From positions 62,001 through 126,000 of the forward strand of contig CAUTYX010000002.1 in the NCBI GenBank assembly GCA_963542695.1: a stretch of DNA of 64,000 nt, in the 5' to 3' direction. Source of the DNA: RUG100 sp963542695 (lineage in GTDB: Bacteria; Bacillota; Clostridia; Peptostreptococcales; Anaerovoracaceae). The notes under the pieces were generated by a model. That model had not been told where the DNA came from. It did not search any database and saw only the letters and a program-made list of their open reading frames with translations. Numbering within the stretch: the stretch's first letter is position 1; each line of letters begins with the position of its first letter. Below are positions 8,417-16,074 of the stretch, piece by piece. The translations under genes and the position numbers were made by a program.

Positions 8417-9313
8417 ATGAATACCCATTCGAAAACAAAACATCACCTATTGATGGTCTTCTTGGTTCTTATTTGGGGCTTTGAATTTGCTGTCAGAAAA
8501 GACGCCTTGTCCCTTTTTGATACCGTTACTTTGTTATGTGTTAAATACGGCATCGGCTCTGTTACCATCGGCATCCTCATGTTTGCTATGAGAGACTTTG
8601 TCCCCTTAAAACTAAAAGACCTTCCCCGAGTGGCCTTATGCGCCCTGCTGGGACATCTACTGTATTTCTATTTGGAATACGAAGCCATGGCCTTTATTCC
8701 CATTGCAAATTTGACTATTATCTTAGGGCTCTTACCGGTTGCAACGGTTTTAGTAGAACGAATGCTCTTTAAGCGAAAGTTCAACAAGAAACTAATCATC
8801 GGTATGCTGGTTTGCTTTGGCGGTATCATCATGGTCATCGGCGATAATATGGGAACCGGAAGCATCCGCGGCTACATTTATTGTGTCATTGCCGTTTGCT
8901 CTGAACTAGGCTATCTCTTTGCCACCCAACACGTACAAAAGAAGTATTCCAGTTCATCCCTGGCCTTTTATCAATGCGTTATTGCCTTTTTAGTCACATT
9001 GCCTCATGGTGCCCGTCACATGCCACCACTGCATCTTTTAATGGATACTGTATTGATTATTGAAATTCTATACATCGGTATCCTTTGCGTCGGCATCGCT
9101 TTCTATTTGGAGATACTGGGAATCGAACATCTTGGCCCCACCATCACCGGTGTGTACTTAAATTTCTTGCCGGTAATTTCCTCCATCGGTGCTCTTCTCA
9201 TCGTCCACGAAAGCCTGACCATCTGGCAAATCACAGGCGGCATCATCGTAATCGCCGCCGGCATCGTAGTAATTCGAGAAAAAGAACGATTGAATCAAGT
9301 AGCAGTAAAATAG
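8417..9313 (+). CDS. EamA/DMT family transporter (probable amino-acid or metabolite exporter)
   Basis: Inner-membrane drug/metabolite transporter of 298 residues with ten hydrophobic segments arranged as two EamA repeats. The usual landmarks are the N-terminal LLMVFLVLIWGFEFAVRK, the 'PIANLTIILGLLPVATVLVERM' type segment at the end of repeat one (about residues 95-115), and 'GIEHLGPTITGVYLNFLPVISS' in repeat two. The substrate is unknown. Divergent from lysA with interleaved promoters, so export of lysine or a related amino acid is a reasonable but untested guess. No clear Shine-Dalgarno precedes the ATG. Confidence 0.85.
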   Translation: MNTHSKTKHHLLMVFLVLIWGFEFAVRKDALSLFDTVTLLCVKYGIGSVTIGILMFAMRDFVPLKLKDLPRVALCALLGHLLYFYLEYEAMAFIPIANLTIILGLLPVATVLVERMLFKRKFNKKLIIGMLVCFGGIIMVIGDNMGTGSIRGYIYCVIAVCSELGYLFATQHVQKKYSSSSLAFYQCVIAFLVTLPHGARHMPPLHLLMDTVLIIEILYIGILCVGIAFYLEILGIEHLGPTITGVYLNFLPVISSIGALLIVHESLTIWQITGGIIVIAAGIVVIREKERLNQVAVK

Positions 9314-9336
9314 TGGCAGTCATTTGACTACCACTA
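9312..9336 (+). terminator. Hairpin at the end of the EamA gene
   Basis: AGTGGCAGTCA pairs with TGACTACCACT (one mismatch, tiny loop), starting at the stop codon. A/T-rich flanks on both sides mean it could also serve the converging PRPP synthetase gene. Confidence 0.55.
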
Positions 9337-9369
9337 TTTAGGTTTGTTCAAATTTTCACTTGTTGAAAT

Positions 9370-10512
9370 TTATTTATCAACTTCTCCCAGCAGCTTTTTT
9401 ACCTTGTTCTTTGGATCGATGATATCGCTAATGGAAACATCGCTGTTAAGAGCAGTGATTAAATATGCCACGTATTTGGATACATCCACTTCGTGGAACC
9501 ATTCCCTACTCTTTAGCTGGCTGGTGCGGTAGGTCAAATTGGAACCTAGGACTCCGGATATAACGCCTTTTTCATACGCTTCATCAAAGACCTCAAGACC
9601 GTTGGTAAAGAGGCCATAGGTTGCATAGCAATAGATGTTGGCTGCATTGGCTTCTTTCAGTTCATACGCAATATCCAGCATCGATTCTCCGGAAGAAATA
9701 ATATCATCGCAGATGAATACATTCTTTCCTTTGACGGAGCTTCCCAGGTATTCGTGAGCAATAATCGGATTGTGACCATTGACGATTCTGGAGTAATCTC
9801 TTCTCTTGTAGAACATACCCAAATCCACTCCCAACACGGAAGAATAGTACATATTTCGGCTCATGGCACCCTCATCAGGGCTGACCATCATAAAGTCGTT
9901 TTTACAATCCAGATCCGGAAAATCTCTCTTGAGAGTCTTCAAAACCTGATAGTATGGAATGATGTTGTCAAATCCCATAAGAGGAACAGCGTTTTCCACC
10001 ATCGGTGCATGGGCATCAAAGGTAATCAAGTTGGCAACGCCCATTTCCTGCAGCTCCTGCAACATCAGCGCACAGTCCAGAGATTCCCGAAAGCTGCGTT
10101 TGTGCTGTCTGCCACCATAGAGCATCGGCATAATAACGGTCAAACGATGGGCTTTTCCCCCTGCAGCCTGAATCAACCGTTTTAAATCCTGGTAATGATC
10201 GTCTGGGGACATACGGTTTTTTTCTCCAAAGAAATTATATTCTATGCCGTAATTACCAACATCCACAAAGAGGTACAAATCTCTGCCGCGAAGGGTTTCA
10301 TTGATAATGCCTTTGGCATCTCCGGAAGAAAAACGAGGACATTGGCTATCTACCATGTACTCAACATTACTGCCTGTCCAAGACTTTAAATAGTAATTTA
10401 CCTTGTCAGCCAGTTCAATGGCGCCCTCTGTGGGCACAATCCCGATTTCTCCGAAATTGCTGGGTGTACGTAACAATTCCTTGGGATCTTTCTGCTCATT
10501 TGAATGTTCCAT
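9370..10512 (-). CDS. prs: Ribose-phosphate pyrophosphokinase (long clostridial form)
   Basis: Makes PRPP from ribose 5-phosphate and ATP. Two phosphoribosyltransferase-type domains are recognisable: the N-terminal half contains RFSSGDAKGIINETLRGRDLYLF and the catalytic-loop region MPMLYGGRQHKRSFRESLDC, then DAHAPMVENAVPL, and the C-terminal half carries the PRPP motif NVFICDDIISSGESMLDIA near residue 265. At 380 residues it is about 60 longer than the standard enzyme, with insertions around residues 90-100 and 200-240, a form seen in other Clostridia. GAAGGAGAT precedes the ATG. It stands alone. No second prs copy is visible here. Confidence 0.85.
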   Translation of the reverse strand: MEHSNEQKDPKELLRTPSNFGEIGIVPTEGAIELADKVNYYLKSWTGSNVEYMVDSQCPRFSSGDAKGIINETLRGRDLYLFVDVGNYGIEYNFFGEKNRMSPDDHYQDLKRLIQAAGGKAHRLTVIMPMLYGGRQHKRSFRESLDCALMLQELQEMGVANLITFDAHAPMVENAVPLMGFDNIIPYYQVLKTLKRDFPDLDCKNDFMMVSPDEGAMSRNMYYSSVLGVDLGMFYKRRDYSRIVNGHNPIIAHEYLGSSVKGKNVFICDDIISSGESMLDIAYELKEANAANIYCYATYGLFTNGLEVFDEAYEKGVISGVLGSNLTYRTSQLKSREWFHEVDVSKYVAYLITALNSDVSISDIIDPKNKVKKLLGEVDK

Positions 10513-10618
10513 CTGATCTCCTTCATCTATTTTGGGTGATGTCTCTCACCTCTATATAATACCATGAATCTACCTTGCTGAAAGAGGCTTTTAGAATAAT
10601 TTTTAAGGGAATTTTCCC

Positions 10619-11530
10619 TTACTTTTTCTGGTGATGCACGTGAACCGGTTCGCAGAAGATTCGCCCTTCACCGGCCGACTGCCGAATCTTTCCTTGGTCC
10701 AGCAGATAGTCCATAAAGTTGCGCACTTCCCGGTCGTAGATCTTCACCTTGAATACTTTTTTAGACAGCAGTCGCAACTCTTTACAAACTTTGGCAACAG
10801 CCTCTTCCATGCTCATTCTTTCGTTGATAATCTGCAGCACAACCTTGGCTCGATACTGGCAATGTTCTATATTTTTTTCTGCCAGTTTGGACAAATCCTC
10901 ACTCCATCCTTTGTGACTGCAAATCGCCGGCAGATGAAATTGCCGCAACAATTCCATGCTTTCCATGGCATCCGCAACGGAAATGTGATACGGAAGCTTG
11001 GAGTTTTCCAGTACTTCTTCTGACATTACGGCATCACCGACACAGCAAATGCCATCCGGTGTAATGAGGGCAATATGATCCGAGGTATGCCCCGGTGTAT
11101 GCAAAACATCAAATGTAACACCTTCTACATTTACCGTTCTGTCAAAACGGCGAATAATCTGTTCCGATCTTGCCGGCATGGTGCGAAACTCATCTAGCTG
11201 CAAAATTTCTTCCGGAGAGAAAACATACATCTGCGTCTTAATGGACAGATGATTGTAGAGTAAATCCGCTTCCCCCTCAGACATAATAATAGGAACGCGA
11301 TACTTTTCCCGAAAAAATTCGTGATTTCCACAGTGATCCGAGTGGGCATGGGTTCCAATAATTGCAGCCAACTGCAAGTTGTGTTCCTTTAGTGCCTGCT
11401 GAATACCGCTTCTCTCAAAGCTCCATCCGGAGTCTATGAGAATGCAGCGACTGTCATCGATTTTATAAACAGGCAATGTTGTCATACTGTCTAAATAGTA
11501 TGTGTTTCCTTTTACGTGTACTAAATCCAT
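10619..11530 (-). CDS. MBL-fold metallo-hydrolase
   Basis: Metallo-beta-lactamase fold hydrolase of 303 residues. The zinc motif HAHSDHCG is at residues 61-68 (His61, His63, Asp65, His66), followed by further ligands in LHTPGHTSDH and CVGDAVMSEE, and SHKG near residue 210. The last 80 residues form a helical/winged-helix-like tail (VCKELRLLSKKVFKVKIYDREVRNFMDYLL), resembling the C-terminal domain of glyoxalase-II-like MBL proteins. The substrate is unknown. No ribosome site precedes the ATG; an extended -10 element is placed so that transcription would start at the A of the ATG (see findings). It follows the SGNH gene by 30 bases. Confidence 0.87.
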   Translation of the reverse strand: MDLVHVKGNTYYLDSMTTLPVYKIDDSRCILIDSGWSFERSGIQQALKEHNLQLAAIIGTHAHSDHCGNHEFFREKYRVPIIMSEGEADLLYNHLSIKTQMYVFSPEEILQLDEFRTMPARSEQIIRRFDRTVNVEGVTFDVLHTPGHTSDHIALITPDGICCVGDAVMSEEVLENSKLPYHISVADAMESMELLRQFHLPAICSHKGWSEDLSKLAEKNIEHCQYRAKVVLQIINERMSMEEAVAKVCKELRLLSKKVFKVKIYDREVRNFMDYLLDQGKIRQSAGEGRIFCEPVHVHHQKK

Positions 11531-11536
11531 ATCTGT

Positions 11537-11545
11537 AGTATATCA
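11537..11545 (-). promoter_or_regulatory. Extended -10 promoter of the MBL hydrolase gene
   Basis: TGATATACT on the minus strand: TG, one base, TATACT ending 7 bases before the ATG. No -35 is evident. The spacing predicts a leaderless mRNA. Confidence 0.5.
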
Positions 11546-11560
11546 AATTATCATCTATTT

Positions 11561-12271
11561 TCATGCCATAATATACGGCTTTAAATTTTCAAAAACTTTT
11601 CTGTATCCATCTGCATAGATGTGAATCCCCTCCACTGTCAAGGACTCTTTTAACTGCCCGTTTTCATCTGAAAGCCCTCGGTTTACATCTATATACTGCA
11701 CATGATATTTGTCTGCCAGTTTTTTGACTGCCTGATTTGCACGATCCAAATTCTCTTTTCCTCGCAAAGAAAATCCAAGAGCTCTCACACGGTCTTTTTC
11801 CAGCACCGTCCGGTTTACCGGGTAATAGGCCAGTAGATAAAACGTCGTTTTTGGAAGCTTGTTCGTGGCAATTTTCAAAATGGCATCGTATTGTTTTTCC
11901 AAATGAACAAGCCAATTTTCTCCATCTTCACGCAGAGAAATATCATTGGTGCCGATATTTAAAAATACTGTTTGTGGACAAACATCCAGCAACAATATAT
12001 CGATCGAATTTAAAAATTCATCGGTAGTATAACCTCCAATGGCTCTGTTGTAACAATTTTTTCCTGTTGTTTCATAAAGTTTTTCTTCCATCCAATATTC
12101 ACTAATGGGAAACTGCTCCATCAACGAAGATCCGGTAAAAAGATATTGATGTGGCACAATATACCGGTTTTGCCGTCGGTAATTTTCCAGCTTCCGCTGT
12201 TTTTCTTCATCGTGCACCTTTTGGCGAATGGCTAAGATGTCAGCTGGATTTATTTCAAAAGATTCGTTCAT
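11561..12271 (-). CDS. SGNH/GDSL-family hydrolase
   Basis: Small serine esterase-type hydrolase of 236 residues, predicted cytosolic (no signal peptide). Block I is TGSSLMEQFP with the candidate nucleophile Ser, block II has the Gly of AIGGYTTDEF, block III is IGTNDIS with the oxyanion Asn, and block V is EGIHIYADGY with catalytic His (the usual Asp is replaced by Glu two residues before Ile-His). The substrate could be an acyl ester or acetylated sugar. Start at 12271 follows AAAGG; the upstream GNAT stop is 4 bases away, so the two genes form an operon. Confidence 0.85.
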   Translation of the reverse strand: MNESFEINPADILAIRQKVHDEEKQRKLENYRRQNRYIVPHQYLFTGSSLMEQFPISEYWMEEKLYETTGKNCYNRAIGGYTTDEFLNSIDILLLDVCPQTVFLNIGTNDISLREDGENWLVHLEKQYDAILKIATNKLPKTTFYLLAYYPVNRTVLEKDRVRALGFSLRGKENLDRANQAVKKLADKYHVQYIDVNRGLSDENGQLKESLTVEGIHIYADGYRKVFENLKPYIMA

Positions 12272-12275
12272 CCCT

Positions 12276-13148
12276 CTACCTTTTCTTTCGATTGCGCTGT
12301 AATAATTCTCTAACGGGAATGGTCAAATCTTTGCTGCGAAACCAGTATTGATAAAATTTATGAAATCCAAGGCTCTCATATAGCTTTTCTGCTTTTTCGT
12401 TGCTGGCTTTGATTTGCAAATACGCTTTGTCACATCCCATTTTTTCCGCTTCCGTTAGAATGGTACTGACAATGGCTCGACCGTATTGCTGTCCTCTGCA
12501 AGCCGGATCCACATAAATGGCGTAAACGCCGCAATGTCCTCGATCTAAAATGCCTAGACCGCTAGCCACCATATGGCCGTCGATTTCGATTTTAGCAACA
12601 ATCGTCTCTTTTGGAATAGCGCCATACATCGAAGGAACAATACGGCGCAGTGTTGCATTGGTAGTGCCGTTTAACCGGAACAATGCCTTGACCCAATCTT
12701 CTGTAATGGTATCCCTTAACTGTACAATGGCTCCATTGGAATAGCTTACATTAGAAGGGAGCCCGGAGTTTCGTCCATAAAACTCATACTCCACATCATC
12801 TGCAACATAGGGAACAAAGTCTTTCATCTCCATACACATCGTCCAGGTAACATGTTGTTTTTCATATTCCATCCGGGCAAGGATTGTATCGAAGTCCGGA
12901 TCAATCAACGGACTGATTTTAAAAATAGTCGGTGTGTGGAGACTGGTGTAGATTTCCTCACAATAAGCAATCTTTTCTTCAGTGGGAATCCGGGAAGCTC
13001 CTACCTGCTGCACACTATTGGTTCGGTGGGTGTAATTATGAGAAAAACGAATAAGCCAACCATCATACAATTCCATCTTGTGAGATGGCCATGCATTTAA
13101 TGAAATTTCCTCCAAAAGGTTGATATATTTGTTGTTTGCATCACCCAT
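12276..13148 (-). CDS. GNAT-family N-acetyltransferase
   Basis: Acetyl-CoA dependent acetyltransferase. The GNAT core is in the last 110 residues: beta4 GVYAIYVDPACRGQQYGRAIV with the pyrophosphate-binding RGQQYG loop, and the closing strands AYLQIKASNEKAEKLYESLGF. The first 170 residues, starting DANNKYINLLEEISLNAWPS and containing DGWLIRFSHNYTHRTNSV, form a degenerate N-terminal GNAT-like half typical of tandem GNAT proteins. Start ATG 13148 has AGGAG seven bases upstream; the frame is open to 13211 but unsupported. Its ribosome site lies in a 16-base inverted repeat (see findings) and it has its own promoter. Substrate unknown. Confidence 0.85.
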   Translation of the reverse strand: MGDANNKYINLLEEISLNAWPSHKMELYDGWLIRFSHNYTHRTNSVQQVGASRIPTEEKIAYCEEIYTSLHTPTIFKISPLIDPDFDTILARMEYEKQHVTWTMCMEMKDFVPYVADDVEYEFYGRNSGLPSNVSYSNGAIVQLRDTITEDWVKALFRLNGTTNATLRRIVPSMYGAIPKETIVAKIEIDGHMVASGLGILDRGHCGVYAIYVDPACRGQQYGRAIVSTILTEAEKMGCDKAYLQIKASNEKAEKLYESLGFHKFYQYWFRSKDLTIPVRELLQRNRKKR

Positions 13149-13275
13149 GAAAAAGCTCCTATTTTCTGCCGGCTGCCGGCCAATACCGGTTGCAGCCAAG
13201 ATAAAATGCAATATACCGCCTTTTCATCATACTCAAAGCAAGCATTCCTTGCAACTATCAAATAGGAGCTTTTTC
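13149..13275 (-). repeat. 16-base inverted repeat overlapping the GNAT ribosome site
   Basis: GAAAAAGCTCCTATTT at 13149-13164 and its exact complement at 13260-13275. On the minus-strand RNA the upstream arm is complementary to the Shine-Dalgarno region of the GNAT gene up to the base before ATG. The promoter at 13226-13254 lies in the loop. Confidence 0.75.
13226..13254 (-). promoter_or_regulatory. Promoter of the GNAT-SGNH genes
   Basis: TTGCAA (13249-13254), 17 bases, TATGAT (13226-13231) on the minus strand. Predicted start near 13219, downstream of the anti-Shine-Dalgarno arm. Confidence 0.7.
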
Positions 13276-13281
13276 GTATAT

Positions 13282-13887
13282 TTATCGCAATCCCTTTAAT
13301 CGAATAATCGATACCAAATTGCTTTTGTAGACTTTAGAAACCGTCACCTTTCTGCCATTAGCATGAATGTATTTTCCGTTTTTGTAATAGATACCAACAT
13401 GATAGATTCGCCTCTTGGATTTTCCGTAACCAAAGAGCAACAAATCACCACTTTGCGCTTTATATAAATTCCGTCCGATATTGTATTTCCGGTATTTATA
13501 ATACAAACTCTGGCTGGAGGTACGACGAAAGCGTACATTGCTGATACCACTATGTCTCATGGTTCACCAAGTAAATCCACTGCAGTCAAATCGGTTAGGA
13601 CCATTGGCGCCCCAAACATACCGGCAGCCCAGTTTACTTTTTCCTTTTTTTACAATTTTATATCCGTAGGTGTTTTTATAGCCTCTGGTTCTAGATGTAA
13701 TCACCGTAGGCATGGTAATCTTTCCGGAAAAAGCGGCACCTTTATAGGTTTTTCCATTGACTCTTTTGTACGCAATAATCTTGAAATAGTTGTAGTGACG
13801 AAGGTTGCTGCGATAAAGATGTCTGTTGCGGGTAGTAGCGATTTGCCGAAGCTGCCTTGAAGCTATATTGACAACACTGTGAAGCCA
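13282..13887 (-). pseudogene. NlpC/P60 peptidoglycan hydrolase remnant with in-frame stop
   Basis: The reading frame carries an NlpC/P60 endopeptidase domain: YVWGANGPNRFDCSGFTW with the catalytic Cys, then after a TGA stop at 13564-13566 the same frame continues with RHSGISNVRFRRTSSQ, GDLLLFGYG, YHVGIYYKNGKYIHANG (catalytic His) to the normal end. TGA follows a TGG Trp codon and fits a single G-to-A change from TGG. Upstream, the frame runs back to a TAG at 13888 without a standard start codon or signal peptide, so the 5' end is also lost. The upstream part (FKIIAYKRVNGKTYKG...) looks like a linker before the catalytic domain. A downstream ATG just after the stop could only give a fragment lacking the Cys. 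Confidence 0.8.
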
Positions 13888-13908
13888 CTATGAAATTCTA
13901 AGAGTAAC

Positions 13909-13943
13909 AAAAAAGGAGAAGAGTACCATACGTTATCTTCTCC
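13909..13943 (-). terminator. Terminator of the DUF3793-flavodoxin operon
   Basis: Stem GGAGAAGA / TCTTCTCC (13915-13922 with 13936-13943), six T on the minus strand at 13909-13914. Confidence 0.85.
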
Positions 13944-13998
13944 CTTCCTGTGGACAAACCATAGGCCTGTCCCATGAGCAAGCTACATTACTTTAAAC

Positions 13999-14424
13999 CT
14001 ACTGTGCCAGCTGTTTTCCCATTTCCTTCAGCTGGTCAATGGTATCCCCCTGCGGCTCGTTCTGGCAAATGATATAATCCACTACCATATTAGCCCCATC
14101 TTCGTCACAGCGGTCTGCCCAATCATGCATCCATTCTCCTTGACCCCATCCATAGGAACCAAAGAGGGCAATTTTCTTCCCACCTAATTCGTTTTCACAG
14201 TCTGCAAACATTGGTTCGAATTCTTCTTCTTCTAAGACTTCTACACCCATAGATGGGCATCCGAACCCGATGGCATCGTAATTGCCTACTTTATCAGCAG
14301 AAAAATCTCCGGCAGTAATCATGTCTACAGCAGCACCGGCTGCTTTTGCACCTTCACCCACAGCCTGTGCCATGGCTTCTGTATTTCCGGTGCCACTCCA
14401 ATACACAATAGCTACTTTTGACAT
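13999..14424 (-). CDS. Flavodoxin
   Basis: FMN electron carrier of 141 residues that can replace ferredoxin when iron is scarce. The FMN phosphate loop VYWSGTGNTEAMA is at residues 8-20, GCPSMGVEVLEEEEFEPMF is the acidic flavin-binding loop, and FGSYGWGQGEWMHDW is the second flavin loop. It is the second gene after the DUF3793 gene (17-base gap) under a promoter with operator-like sites. Confidence 0.93.
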   Translation of the reverse strand: MSKVAIVYWSGTGNTEAMAQAVGEGAKAAGAAVDMITAGDFSADKVGNYDAIGFGCPSMGVEVLEEEEFEPMFADCENELGGKKIALFGSYGWGQGEWMHDWADRCDEDGANMVVDYIICQNEPQGDTIDQLKEMGKQLAQ

Positions 14425-14441
14425 TCTAGTCCTCCTTGTCT

Positions 14442-14987
14442 TTATACTATCAAGTCATCGATTTGTGCACCATTTTTTACGTGGTTGCAATAATCGGATG
14501 TGCATTTCCGGTACTGACCAAAGGTCTTTTCAGCCTGTTCTTTGTGGCTGTACACCTTCCAATATCCGGTAGTAAGACATCCTTCATTGCGGTGCGTCAT
14601 AAAGCTATGGACGTCACTGGGAGGATACCCTAAGAACAATCCGATTTCATGAGGAAAGTCTTCCTGGGATTCCAGTTTTTTCATCAGTTGACTAAGGGTT
14701 CCACTGCAGGTCACCTTGGTATAGCCGGCTTCTTTCAGTATCTTTTGGGCTTCCGGACAGTCGATATCCTTTTTCAAATGATCCGGACGATACAAGTACA
14801 GCAAAGCTCTATCAGGTGATTTTCGCAAAGGTACAATTCGTAATCCCTTTGGCATCAAGCGGTGGTTGAGACGTCGCAACTGTTGATACATGTCTTCTTC
14901 CGAGGCAAAATCCGCATTGAACATATTGGCCGTTTTGATTCCGGCTAAAGTTGGCGAAGCACATCTTGCAATCAGTTGATCCGTCAT
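14442..14987 (-). CDS. DUF3793 family protein
   Basis: Member of a clostridial family of unknown function, 181 residues from ATG 14987, which has GGGAGG upstream (the ATG at 15023 has no site). Typical elements are the N-terminal CASPTLAGIKTANMF, LRIVPLRKSPDRALLYLYRP in the middle, and the C-terminal FPHEIGLFLGYPPSDVHSFM with the Cys-containing tail TTGYWKVY and FGQYRKCTSDYC. No membrane segments. The family is often seen beside flavodoxin and ferrous-iron transport genes, which suggests an iron-limitation role; that is inference from context. Confidence 0.85.
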   Translation of the reverse strand: MTDQLIARCASPTLAGIKTANMFNADFASEEDMYQQLRRLNHRLMPKGLRIVPLRKSPDRALLYLYRPDHLKKDIDCPEAQKILKEAGYTKVTCSGTLSQLMKKLESQEDFPHEIGLFLGYPPSDVHSFMTHRNEGCLTTGYWKVYSHKEQAEKTFGQYRKCTSDYCNHVKNGAQIDDLIV

Positions 14988-15029
14988 TTCAATTCCTCCC
15001 GGTGTCTTCCATATAGTTTCCACGATACA

Positions 15030-15047
15030 ATTAGATAAGACTAACTA
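15030..15047. promoter_or_regulatory. Operator-like palindrome, proximal copy
   Basis: On the minus strand GTTAGTCTTATCTAA, 14 of 15 identical to the distal copy. It lies in the leader, 43 bases before the DUF3793 start. Confidence 0.55.
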
Positions 15048-15128
15048 TTGTTGGAAAAAATTTCATTCCAAAAGAAAGGATATGAATTTTAACAACGTTG
15101 CCACAATCTTGCAGCATTTTGTTTTTTC

Positions 15129-15146
15129 GTTAGTCATATCTAACTA
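15129..15146. promoter_or_regulatory. Operator-like palindrome, distal copy at the transcription start
   Basis: GTTAGTCATATCTAAC, a near-perfect inverted repeat (GTTAG..CTAAC), 7 bases downstream of the -10, the classic place for a repressor. The shape resembles DtxR/MntR-family metal-repressor sites; the regulator is inferred, not seen. Confidence 0.6.
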
Positions 15147-15153
15147 CAAAACC

Positions 15154-15182
15154 AGTATACGTTGCACTTTTTTCTCTGTCAA
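15154..15182 (-). promoter_or_regulatory. Promoter of the DUF3793-flavodoxin operon
   Basis: TTGACA (15177-15182), 17 bases, TATACT (15154-15159), read on the minus strand. Leader about 160 bases. Confidence 0.85.
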
Positions 15183-15306
15183 GAGAAATTTCAAGAATTT
15201 TTCTGTTTCATCTGAATCTTCTGCGGAATCTTCTGCCACTACCATTTTTATAAAACGCTGATCAAATTCCGCCTGAATGCCAGCTAAAATTCCTGCACTA
15301 TACTAG

Positions 15307-16074
15307 CTAAATTTCCAGTATTTCTTTTACCAATTGCACCATCTTCTCTCCGTAGGTTCGGTGCCCTTCTTCCGAAAAATGAACATGGTCATGCCCCAAT
15401 GCAATCCCCCACTCATTGGCATCCATATAGAAGCAACTATACTTTTCTGCTATCTCTTTGTATCGTCTCCCCAGGCTTTTTGCTTCTTGCTGGTATCTTG
15501 CAACCGCATCTTCTGTAAATAAAGAACCGGCTTCCTGAAAGCGTTCTCCACCTTTTTCATCACACGTTTCTATCTCATCACATGTTCTTATTTCATCACA
15601 TGTTTTCATCTCATTGCATGTTCTTAGTTGTGATTTTTCCATTTTACAATATTTTAGCATCACCGGCGCCACCAGCAAAATCGACAGATTTGTCACTTTT
15701 GATGTTCTATTTCTGAGTCTTTCAATTAAGGTTTCCATCCGTCTTGCCACCGTCTCCGCCGATGCATTATACAGCAGCATATCATTGGAACCCAGCATAA
15801 TTGATAACAAATCCACGGGCGTTTCTTTCTCCAACAGCTTCCACAACAGTTTTTCCTCAATGGAATTTTTTCTCGGAATACTTCTACCGTTTTCTCCGGC
15901 TGCTACCACTCTTGCTTTGGAGACAAAACATTGTTCTACAATAGATGTCCAGCGCACCCCTTTAGGATATCTCCCGGGAATATAAAACCGCGGATCATAT
16001 CCATATGTATTGGAATCCCCGTAAAAAATCATGGTTTTCATACTGTCTTGTATGATCATTTCTATCGTATTCAT
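15307..16074 (-). CDS. SGNH/GDSL-family hydrolase with an internal hexapeptide repeat
   Basis: Serine hydrolase of the SGNH superfamily. Block I is MIFYGDSNTYGYD (nucleophile Ser), the Gly of VVAAGENGRS is block II, MLGSNDML is block III, and GHDHVHFSEEGH near the C-terminus gives the Asp-His pair of block V. No signal peptide. Residues about 148-170 hold a Cys/Glu-rich tandem repeat (TCDEI units) encoded by four 18-base DNA repeats that insert between core elements. The start is uncertain: none of ATG 16074, 16059 or 16041 has a good ribosome site; 16041 places block I at the N-terminus as in relatives. It borders the 39-base repeat field. Confidence 0.82.
   Translation of the reverse strand: MNTIEMIIQDSMKTMIFYGDSNTYGYDPRFYIPGRYPKGVRWTSIVEQCFVSKARVVAAGENGRSIPRKNSIEEKLLWKLLEKETPVDLLSIMLGSNDMLLYNASAETVARRMETLIERLRNRTSKVTNLSILLVAPVMLKYCKMEKSQLRTCNEMKTCDEIRTCDEIETCDEKGGERFQEAGSLFTEDAVARYQQEAKSLGRRYKEIAEKYSCFYMDANEWGIALGHDHVHFSEEGHRTYGEKMVQLVKEILEI
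15558..15627. repeat. Four 18-base tandem repeats inside the SGNH gene
   Basis: Units of the form TTCATCACATGTTCTTAT with a few changes, in frame, coding for Cys-Asp/Asn-Glu-x-x-Thr. Confidence 0.75.

Larger units (their letters stand above)
14988..15306. other. 319-base gap with promoter and twin operators
   Basis: Holds the DUF3793-flavodoxin promoter and two related operator-like palindromes (listed separately). The remainder, 15183-15306, shows only a short direct repeat GAATCTTCTGC twice and no gene. Confidence 0.6.

Noticed and set aside
13564..13566. TGA as selenocysteine or reassigned codon
   Set aside because: NlpC/P60 enzymes do not use selenocysteine at this place, no start codon exists upstream, and TGA is a normal stop elsewhere (argC).
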